DNA of 8,923 nt from an uncultured Chloroflexota bacterium (lineage in GTDB: Bacteria; Chloroflexota; Anaerolineae; Aggregatilineales; Phototrophicaceae), in assembly GCA_937927665.1 (NCBI GenBank), contig CALBRY010000325.1, positions 1-8,923 on the forward strand, in the 5' to 3' direction. This document shows positions 1-5,727 of this stretch, in pieces (the first letter of the stretch is position 1; each line of letters starts with the position of its first letter). Under the pieces are notes generated by a model. The model did no database searches. It saw only the letters and a program-made list of their open reading frames with translations, and was not told where the DNA came from. The position numbers were made by a program, and so were the translations under genes.

Positions 1-1404
1 AACGCCGCCGATGGCGCAGTTCCGGTCAAGATCAACGATGTCAAGAACGCAGTCGAAAATGTGTATTACGAAGAAGTCCGCCGCCGCATCGTTCACGATG
101 GCGTGCGCCCGGATGGACGTAATAACACGCAAATTCGCCCGCTGGCAGCAGAAGTTGCGCTTGTGCCGCGTGTTCACGGTTCCGGCTTGTTCAAGCGCGG
201 TCAAACACAGGTGTTGACGTTTGCCACGCTCGGAACGCCGCGTGATTCGCTCGAAATCGAATCGCTCAGCCCCGAAGACAACAAGCGCTACATGCATCAT
301 TACAACATGCCGCCCTACAGCACCGGGGAAGCGACTCCGCTACGTGGACCTCGCCGCCGTGAAATCGGTCACGGAGCGCTGGCAGAAGCCGCGCTGCGCC
401 CGATGATCCCTGCGGAAGATGTCTTCCCGTACACGATCCGTCTGGTCAGCGAAGTGGTGAGCAGCAACGGCAGTACGTCAATGGCGAGCGTTTGCGGCAG
501 CACACTGGCATTGATGGACGCGGGTGTCCCGATCATTCGCCCGGTAGGTGGTATCGCCATGGGGTTGATCAAGCAGGACGATAAGATCGTCGTCTTGACC
601 GACATTCAGGGCTTGGAAGACCACTTCGGCGATATGGACTTCAAAGTCGCCGGAACGACGAACGGCATCAACGCGCTTCAGATGGATATCAAGATCAGCG
701 GCGTGAGCGATGAAGTGATGTCGCAGGCGTTGGCGCAGGCGCGTGAAGCCCGTATGCAAATCCTTGATGTGATGCTGAAGGCGCTCCCCGAACCGCGCAA
801 GACCCTCAGCCCGTACGCACCGCGTATGGAGTCGATCCGCATTTCGGTCGATAAGATCGGCGCGTTGATTGGACCCGGCGGTAAGACGGTGCGCGGCATT
901 CAGGAACGTACCGGCGTCAAGATTGATATTCAGGAAGACGGTACGGTATTTGTCGCGGGCGTGGATGGCATCGTCGTCGCAAAGGCGCTCGATGAAATTC
1001 GCGGCTTGACGGAAGATGTCGAAACCGGACGCATTTACACGGGTAAAGTTGTCCGTATCGAAAGCTACGGCGTGTTCGTCGAATTTATGCCCGGTAAAGA
1101 TGGCATGGTGCATATTTCGCAGCTCGACAGCGAACGCGTGAACGATCCCAATGATGTCGTGGCGCTTGGCGACGAAATCATGGTTATGGTGACGGATGTT
1201 GATCCGGGTGGCAAAGTCCGCCTCAGCCGTAAGGCAGTTCAAGAAGGCTGGACAGCGGATGAAGCCCGCGATAATGATCGTCGTCCGCCGGGTGGCGGTG
1301 GTGATCGCGGCGGTGATCGTCGCGGCGGCGGTGGTGATCGTCGTGGTGGTGATCGCGGCGGTGATCGTCGCGGCGGTGGTGATCGCCCGCGTGGCAATCA
1401 CTAA
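1..1404 (+). CDS. pnp: Polynucleotide phosphorylase (PNPase), C-terminal part, 5' truncated by window edge
   Basis: PNPase degrades RNA 3'-to-5' by phosphorolysis, releasing nucleoside diphosphates, as a trimer in the cytoplasm. The frame is open from base 1, so the start and first RNase PH domain lie outside; 467 residues are visible. Order: end of the linker helical domain (1-30), second RNase PH domain (about 31-270), KH domain (about 277-340) with its GPGG loop at 291-294, S1 domain (about 343-415), then a Gly/Arg/Asp tail (about 424-467). In the core, RREIGHG and the DHFGDMDFK segment are intact; D207, D213 and K215 correspond by motif to E. coli D486, D492 and K494, so the enzyme should be active. 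GTG at 61 is an internal codon, not a start. The tail is the unusual part: repeated GGDRRGG-type units instead of a short acidic end. An intrinsic terminator follows 22 bases after the stop. Confidence 0.97.
   Translation, partial: NAADGAVPVKINDVKNAVENVYYEEVRRRIVHDGVRPDGRNNTQIRPLAAEVALVPRVHGSGLFKRGQTQVLTFATLGTPRDSLEIESLSPEDNKRYMHHYNMPPYSTGEATPLRGPRRREIGHGALAEAALRPMIPAEDVFPYTIRLVSEVVSSNGSTSMASVCGSTLALMDAGVPIIRPVGGIAMGLIKQDDKIVVLTDIQGLEDHFGDMDFKVAGTTNGINALQMDIKISGVSDEVMSQALAQAREARMQILDVMLKALPEPRKTLSPYAPRMESIRISVDKIGALIGPGGKTVRGIQERTGVKIDIQEDGTVFVAGVDGIVVAKALDEIRGLTEDVETGRIYTGKVVRIESYGVFVEFMPGKDGMVHISQLDSERVNDPNDVVALGDEIMVMVTDVDPGGKVRLSRKAVQEGWTADEARDNDRRPPGGGGDRGGDRRGGGGDRRGGDRGGDRRGGGDRPRGNH
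1297..1376 (+). repeat. Direct repeat in pnp coding the Gly-Asp-Arg tail
   Basis: A 32-base sequence at 1297-1328 recurs exactly at 1345-1376, an offset of 48 bases or 16 codons. The intervening bases are degenerate copies of the same GGTGATCG core. The encoded peptide is built from GGDR and GGDRRGG units. Because the period is a multiple of three, copy-number change would keep the frame. This looks like an intragenic tandem expansion producing an RGG-like RNA-binding tail. Confidence 0.85.
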
Positions 1405-1426
1405 ACCAAGCGAGCAATTCAAGTTT

Positions 1427-1461
1427 CAAGGGACGACTGAACAAGTCGTCCCTTGTTGTTT
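1427..1461 (+). terminator. Rho-independent terminator of pnp
   Basis: A perfect 12-bp stem pairs 1427-1438 (CAAGGGACGACT) with 1444-1455 (AGTCGTCCCTTG) around the five-base loop GAACA, followed by the T-rich run TTGTTT. It lies 22 bases after the pnp stop and is best read as the end of the pnp transcript. Confidence 0.92.
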
Positions 1462-1506
1462 AGAAGGTCATGACGATTCGCATAGAATAGAAATGATGTT
1501 CTAATC

Positions 1507-1535
1507 TTGAGCGAGCGTCACAGACGCTTTAGACT
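1507..1535 (+). promoter_or_regulatory. Candidate promoter for the ClbS/DfsB-like gene, with inverted repeat in the spacer
   Basis: TTGAGC (1507-1512) and TAGACT (1530-1535) each match the sigma-70 consensus hexamers at four of six positions and are exactly 17 bases apart. The spacer contains a perfect inverted repeat, AGCGTC (1514-1519), ACA, GACGCT (1523-1528), placed where a dimeric repressor could block RNA polymerase. Transcription would begin near 1542, leaving a leader of about 36 bases before the start at 1578. The hexamers are imperfect, so this is a plausible rather than proven promoter. Confidence 0.4.
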
Positions 1536-1577
1536 GGAAGGGATGGCATCTGAACCTGCATCGAAAGAAGGATTGTC

Positions 1578-2084
1578 ATGCCCCGCCCCAAAACCAAAGC
1601 TGACCTGCTCACCGCTGAATTGGAATATCAGAAATTGGATGCGCTGATTCAACCGCTGAATGCCGAACAGATGACCCAAGCGGGCGCTTGCGAAACATGG
1701 TCGATCAAAGATATTCTCGCGCATCTGCTGGCATGGGAACAGATGGTGTTAAGCTGGTATCGTGCCGGATTGCGCGGTGAGGAAGTCAAAACGCCTGCCG
1801 CTGATCTTAAGTGGAGCGAAACTCCAATCCTGAATCAACGTATTTATGAGCAGTACCGTGATGTGCCGTTGGGCGAAATTCGGGCGAAATTCGCGGCTTC
1901 GCATGCCGAAACGCTGGAAACGTTCCAATCGATCCCCGAAGAAGCGCTCATCACGCCAAAAGTGTATAAATGGACGAACACATCGACGCTTCTTAGCTAT
2001 TTTGTTTCCTGCACATCCAGTCATTATTCTTGGGCAGCAGCCGAAATCCGCAAATGGCTGAAGGCACAAGCGAAAAACGACTAA
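1578..2084 (+). CDS. ClbS/DfsB family four-helix bundle protein (DUF1706, DinB-like fold)
   Basis: 168 residues, the usual length for this family. Similarity to ClbS, the colibactin self-resistance protein, is clear by eye along the whole length: an N-terminal segment of the form K..LL.AE..Y..L...I, then D-ILAHL-WE-VL-WY (about 45-63), a KW-E segment near 77-82, a KWTN segment near 133-136 and the terminal IRKWLKA. ClbS hydrolyses the electrophilic cyclopropane of colibactin; relatives such as DfsB are linked to protection from reactive compounds. Here no biosynthetic cluster is visible, so the substrate is unknown; detoxification of an electrophile is an inference. His49, His109 and His149 are candidate site residues of DinB-like folds, unverified. 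Start: AGAAGGA at 1566-1572 lies five bases before ATG. A promoter candidate sits just upstream. No terminator separates it from the next gene, 73 bases on. Confidence 0.85.
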   Translation: MPRPKTKADLLTAELEYQKLDALIQPLNAEQMTQAGACETWSIKDILAHLLAWEQMVLSWYRAGLRGEEVKTPAADLKWSETPILNQRIYEQYRDVPLGEIRAKFAASHAETLETFQSIPEEALITPKVYKWTNTSTLLSYFVSCTSSHYSWAAAEIRKWLKAQAKND

Positions 2085-2142
2085 GCGGCGGGTGATTCAG
2101 CGCTGTTGATCGGGTTTTCGCTGCCAAATGCCCCAACCAAGT

Positions 2143-2149
2143 GAAGGAG
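2143..2149 (+). promoter_or_regulatory. Ribosome binding site deciding the start at 2158
   Basis: GAAGGAG lies eight bases before ATG 2158. The frame is also open from ATG 2128, but that codon is preceded by TTCGCTGCCA with no SD, and the strong SD would then sit inside the coding region. The start is therefore placed at 2158, ten residues shorter than the longest frame. Confidence 0.8.
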
Positions 2150-2157
2150 CATCCTGC

Positions 2158-3498
2158 ATGGCGGCTTCCACATCTCCCCCGATTGACAACCGTTCCAAGC
2201 GTACGATCGTGGTGATCGCGCTGGTATTGGTCGGCATCTTGATCTGGCTCGTGGCGGGCGCGCTTCCGCTGATCGTGATCGCGCTCGTCATCGCGTTTCT
2301 GCTCAATCCGCTCACCACATTTTTGGAGCGGCGCGTTCTACGTCGTTTACCGGGTGCGCGCTCATGGGCGATTCTCCTCACCTATTTACTCGTATTTCTG
2401 CTGTTCATCGTCCTGATCCTGATTATTATTCCGTCGCTTTTCAGGCAGATTGCCGATTTCGCCGCCGAACTTCCGGCGCAGTTGGATACACTGCAAACCC
2501 AGCTCCGCGAATGGTTGAGCCAACCGTTTACGTTTAATGGGGAAGTCGTGCTGATCAACGGTGAGCCGTTTGTCCCTTATGATCAACTCGTGATCGCGCT
2601 CGGTGAGAATCCTACCAGCGCCGTGATCCCCGAAGATTTCGACGTTATCGGCGCGATCCGCGAGGGATTAGGCTCGGTTACTGCGCCGACATTCCGCATT
2701 CTTGGCGGCGCATTCACCACGCTGATCAATTCGGTGCTGCTGCTGACGATGATGTTCTATCTGCTCAAGGACGGCGCACTTTTTGTCAATTCGATCATCG
2801 GGGCGGTTCCGCCTGATTTTCGCGTGGATGCGCGCCAGATCGCGCTGCAACTGCGCGATGTGTGGAATGCTTATTTGCGCGGTCAGTTGATCCTTTCGAG
2901 CTTCATCGGGATTGTGGTCACGGCTGCCGCGACCGCGCTCGGAATCCCGAACGCGCCTGTTCTGGGCGTGATCAGTTTCGCGCTCGAATTTGTGCCGAAT
3001 ATCGGACCGTTGATCGCGTTGATCCCCGCGTCCTTGTTGGCGCTGCTTTCCGAAAGCGCAACGATCCCCGGATTGAGCGGTATCGGCTTCGCGCTGGTCG
3101 TCGTCATCGTGTGGACGATCATCCAGAATATACAGGCGATTTTCGTGACGCCGCGCGTGATGGGCGACAGCCTCGACTTACACCCGATCGTCGTCATCGT
3201 CGGCGTGATCCTCGGTGCGCGGCTTTCCGGCGTGCTGGGTGTGATCCTTGCCGCTCCGATGATCGCTTCTGCGCGCGTGATCGGCGGTTATTTCTATCGC
3301 AAAATCTTGGATATGCCGCCATTCCCCGACCCGATTGAAGATCCCGCCGAAGAAAGTTCGCAGCACTTTATCGCGCGGATTTTTGGCAGAGGTAGACCAT
3401 CCGCCAGCAAGCAGGGGGCGGCGGCTGTGGTACAATCTCCTCCGCTAATACGGTCTGAAATAGCAGACGAACAAGACCAAGAAGGGCAGAAGCCATGA
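2158..3498 (+). CDS. AI-2E family transporter (PerM-like polytopic membrane protein)
   Basis: 446 residues. The family is named for E. coli TqsA (autoinducer-2 export), but other members, such as sodium/proton antiporters, act on different substrates, so the cargo here is unknown. Visible: two adjacent hydrophobic helices (about 15-53), another pair (about 68-97), the family's extracytoplasmic segment (about 98-185), then helices near 188-203 and 244-265. The conserved VPNIGP signature is at 279-284, followed by the IPA motif. The LDLHP motif is at 339-343, then a GARLSGVLG segment ending in LAAP. From about residue 389 (FPDP) the protein has a hydrophilic tail of nearly 60 residues, longer than the short tails common in the family and low in complexity (SASKQGAAAVVQ). 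Its stop overlaps the next start by four bases (ATGA), so the two are translationally coupled. Confidence 0.92.
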   Translation: MAASTSPPIDNRSKRTIVVIALVLVGILIWLVAGALPLIVIALVIAFLLNPLTTFLERRVLRRLPGARSWAILLTYLLVFLLFIVLILIIIPSLFRQIADFAAELPAQLDTLQTQLREWLSQPFTFNGEVVLINGEPFVPYDQLVIALGENPTSAVIPEDFDVIGAIREGLGSVTAPTFRILGGAFTTLINSVLLLTMMFYLLKDGALFVNSIIGAVPPDFRVDARQIALQLRDVWNAYLRGQLILSSFIGIVVTAAATALGIPNAPVLGVISFALEFVPNIGPLIALIPASLLALLSESATIPGLSGIGFALVVVIVWTIIQNIQAIFVTPRVMGDSLDLHPIVVIVGVILGARLSGVLGVILAAPMIASARVIGGYFYRKILDMPPFPDPIEDPAEESSQHFIARIFGRGRPSASKQGAAAVVQSPPLIRSEIADEQDQEGQKP

Positions 3499-3689
3499 CA
3501 CAACCCACCGAAGAAATGAACATCCTCGCGGAATCAGAACATTATCTCGTCTGGTTAGAAGAAGACGACGCGGGCGAGGTGAATTATCACGTCGATCTCG
3601 AATTCGTCACGCTTCACCTGTTAAAAGAAGAATGGGAAGAACTCGTTGACCTGATCCGCAAGGCGAATAGTGCGAGAGGGGGCAAATGA
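3495..3689 (+). CDS. Small acidic protein of unknown function
   Basis: 64 residues; I do not recognise a named family. It is strongly acidic: Glu and Asp cluster around 17-26 (WLEEDDAGE) and 45-53 (EEWEELVDL). The layout suggests a short beta-rich first half (HYLVWLEE, VNYHVDLEFVTLHLL) and a C-terminal helix (KEEWEELVDLIRKAN), with no signal peptide or membrane segment, so it is probably cytoplasmic. Both ends overlap neighbours by four bases (ATGA at 3495-3498 and 3686-3689), and GAAGGG at 3481-3486 serves as SD. This double coupling, the clean frame and the position inside a five-gene run make it very likely a real gene. It may bind the protein made immediately after it, but that rests only on gene order. 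Confidence 0.8.
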   Translation: MTQPTEEMNILAESEHYLVWLEEDDAGEVNYHVDLEFVTLHLLKEEWEELVDLIRKANSARGGK

Positions 3690-4495
3690 GTCTCGCATCT
3701 CGCACTGCAAAACCCCTGATCGCCGCGATGACGAAACAGCTTCCACCGAGCGCGAGCGCGCTCCGTCTGCTGGATGTCAACGGGGCGGCAGGGGACATCC
3801 TGAAAGAAACACGCGCCGATCTGGATATCACCGTTGTACAGGGTGAACCTGCCGGATGGGTGCTTGAAACGGAATATTTCGACGCGGTGACAGCAGTTGA
3901 TCCCCCGAATGATCCTGTGTTTCTCGAAAGGGTGATGCGGTCGCTTCGCCCCGGTGGGCGGCTGATCATGGTCGGCATGGATGACCGGAACGGCGAAACC
4001 ATCGTGCAGACGCTCGAAAAAGCGGGATATACGCGGATTCTGGTCGAATCTGCGGCTGTGGGAACGCTGATGCGCGGCGAAAAACCGCACATCACCGAAA
4101 ACACGCTCGATCGCGTCAAAGTGGCATCGGATCACGACGCGGATACGCTCGATTGGCAAACCTACAACGGGCGTTATCTGTTTTTACTCATTCGCCAAAC
4201 GCCGCATAAGCCCGCATGGAAAATTACCCCCGACGATCCGATCACATGGCACGCGGTAACGCTCAATGGCGCGCTGGTGGCGTTCAGCAGTTTGCCCAAA
4301 GCAGTTGCATTCATGCAGCCTGTCGTTTTGAATAAGCAGATTATCGGCGTAACGCGGATGACGAAATTCAGCCGCGAAACCGGACAAACATGGACACTCC
4401 CGATTGTAATAAATCTATCCCCGGATCATGTGGCGGGTCGTACAATCGGCTGGCACGTCGTTGATCCGACAACCGCCGAAACCCCCGACGAATAG
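3686..4495 (+). CDS. Methyltransferase-like protein with degenerate SAM motif plus unknown C-terminal domain
   Basis: 269 residues. The N-terminal part (about 20-135) has the outline of a class I methyltransferase: a motif I-like strand and loop LLDVNGAAGD (28-37), FDAVTAVD (65-72), an LERV helix and LRPGGR (87-92), the latter typical of Methyltransf_11-type proteins. The cofactor site looks damaged: the DxGxGxG loop reads D-V-N-G-A-A-G, and the acidic residue expected at the end of the second strand appears to be Gln52. Catalytic activity is therefore doubtful. The C-terminal part (about 180-269; WHAVTLNG, SSLPKAVAFMQ, TWTLP) is not one I can name. It starts at an ATGA overlap with the small acidic protein, with GAGAGGGGG just upstream, and is followed 12 bases later by an apparently intact methyltransferase. 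It could be a non-catalytic partner of that enzyme, or a diverged active enzyme. Confidence 0.7.
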   Translation: MSLASRTAKPLIAAMTKQLPPSASALRLLDVNGAAGDILKETRADLDITVVQGEPAGWVLETEYFDAVTAVDPPNDPVFLERVMRSLRPGGRLIMVGMDDRNGETIVQTLEKAGYTRILVESAAVGTLMRGEKPHITENTLDRVKVASDHDADTLDWQTYNGRYLFLLIRQTPHKPAWKITPDDPITWHAVTLNGALVAFSSLPKAVAFMQPVVLNKQIIGVTRMTKFSRETGQTWTLPIVINLSPDHVAGRTIGWHVVDPTTAETPDE

Positions 4496-4507
4496 CGATG
4501 TGTTCAG

Positions 4508-5722
4508 ATGACTTTCTCGCTCGACGATCTTGCCTTTCTCACGTCGGCGCGTGGGAAAGCCTTGCTAGAAATCCTACGCGGTGAAGATTTGCGCGATTCG
4601 GCGCTGCTCGGTGTGATCACCGGGCTGCGGAAGCAGTACACCGGCGATGAAGCCCGCGCCGCTGTTGAATTGGCACGGCTGCGCGCTCAGGCGGTCGATA
4701 AGTTTGGCGAAGACGCGGGCAAAATGTACTTCACCCGCGAAGCCCTGGAACAGGCAAGTGATCCGCTGATCCGCCGCTATCGCTCACATATTTCGTTTTC
4801 GGCGGAATTGATCGATATCGGGTGCAGCATCGGATCGGATTCGCTGGCGTTTGCCAGCGGCGGAAAATATGTCACGGGCATTGATCTCGATCCGGTGCGG
4901 ATCGAAATGGCGCGGCTGAACGCGGCGGCGTTAGGGATCAATCAGGCAAAATTTGTTGTGGCGGATGCGCGCGAATACATGCCGCCCGAAACCAGCGTGA
5001 TTTTCTTTGATCCGGGCAGACGTGACGCACTTGGCAACCGGATCGCCAATGTGGAGCGCTACTCGCCGCCGCTGTCGATCATTCGCCGCTGGAAGCTCAA
5101 AGGCGGGCGGGTGATGGTCAAACTGTCGCCGGGAGTGGACATCGACGAACTTGAGAAGTACCCCGGAACACTTCAGTTTGTTTCCGTTTCGGGCGATCTA
5201 AAAGAGGCGATACTCTACTATGACCCGGATGAGCGCAAGCTCAACCTTGCCGCCACATTGATCACCCCGACGGATACGTTTTATTGGGATGCCGTACCGA
5301 GCTACAGCGACCGCCGCCCGATTTCCAAACCGCGCCAGTGGTTGATCGAACCCGATCCGGCACTGCTGCGCGCCGTGAAGGTCGAAAGCGCCGCCGCTCA
5401 GTGGAAGGCTTATCAACTGGATACGACAATCGCCTATTTGACGGCTGAAAAAGCGCCCGAAACCCCGTGGGCGCGCTCATGGCGCATCCTCGATTGGATG
5501 CCGTTCAGCGTCAAACGGCTGCGCGCGTATCTACGTGATCACAATGTCGGTACGGTGACAGTCAAAAAGCGCGGCAGCGCCGTGACCCCCGAAACGCTTA
5601 TCCCACAGTTAAAACTCAATGGCGACGAATCACGTGTGATCGTCCTAACACGCAGTCAAGGCGATCCGATTGCCATTGTGTGTGATGATTATCAACCACA
5701 GCACGACTCAAGGAAGGAATAA
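4508..5722 (+). CDS. Class I SAM-dependent methyltransferase with C-terminal THUMP-like domain
   Basis: 404 residues. An N-terminal helical region (1-95) precedes a complete Rossmann-type methyltransferase core. Motif I is LIDIGCSIGSDSLAFA starting at 101; GIDLDP puts the acidic ribose-binding residues at 126 and 128; VVADARE follows; motif IV is FFDPGRRD (166-173). The D-P-x-R-R form is characteristic of this family. The C-terminal part (about 325-398), with RLRAYLR, VGTVTVKKRG and a late VIVLTR strand, matches the THUMP-like domain found in these proteins. THUMP domains elsewhere bind RNA, so tRNA or rRNA is the likeliest substrate, but the family's target is not established to my knowledge. 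Start choice: ATG 4508 lies 12 bases after the previous stop with no good SD, implying translation by reinitiation from the upstream gene. The stop is five bases before rocA. Confidence 0.88.
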   Translation: MTFSLDDLAFLTSARGKALLEILRGEDLRDSALLGVITGLRKQYTGDEARAAVELARLRAQAVDKFGEDAGKMYFTREALEQASDPLIRRYRSHISFSAELIDIGCSIGSDSLAFASGGKYVTGIDLDPVRIEMARLNAAALGINQAKFVVADAREYMPPETSVIFFDPGRRDALGNRIANVERYSPPLSIIRRWKLKGGRVMVKLSPGVDIDELEKYPGTLQFVSVSGDLKEAILYYDPDERKLNLAATLITPTDTFYWDAVPSYSDRRPISKPRQWLIEPDPALLRAVKVESAAAQWKAYQLDTTIAYLTAEKAPETPWARSWRILDWMPFSVKRLRAYLRDHNVGTVTVKKRGSAVTPETLIPQLKLNGDESRVIVLTRSQGDPIAIVCDDYQPQHDSRKE

Positions 5723-5727
5723 ACAAA

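Noticed and set aside
1297..1376. CRISPR-like repeat array
   Set aside because: The repeats are in-frame codons of the PNPase tail with no unique spacers and no cas genes nearby.
478..1422. 314-codon open frame on the - strand across pnp
   Set aside because: It mirrors pnp, which has full family motifs. Its Thr/Ala/Ile-rich low-complexity end is only the reverse reading of the Gly-Asp-Arg repeats.
1223..1444. - strand frame rich in His, Asp and Arg
   Set aside because: The HHRRDD-type composition is the antisense of the GGTGATCG repeats of pnp and includes part of its terminator.
2128..2157. Ten-residue N-terminal extension of the AI-2E protein from ATG 2128
   Set aside because: The strong SD at 2143-2149 is correctly spaced for ATG 2158, while ATG 2128 has none.
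2085..2157. Terminator or promoter between the ClbS-like gene and the AI-2E gene
   Set aside because: Only a five-base CAGCG/CGCTG pairing with a long loop and a lone TTGATC without a matching -10 were found.
2862..3338. 158-codon + strand frame inside the transporter gene
   Set aside because: It is out of frame with the AI-2E motifs, Arg/Asp-rich and without an SD, so it is an off-frame reading of the conserved gene.
3607..4159. Two overlapping - strand frames of 170 and 181 codons
   Set aside because: They lie opposite two coupled + strand genes and show Ser/Arg-rich composition typical of reverse readings.
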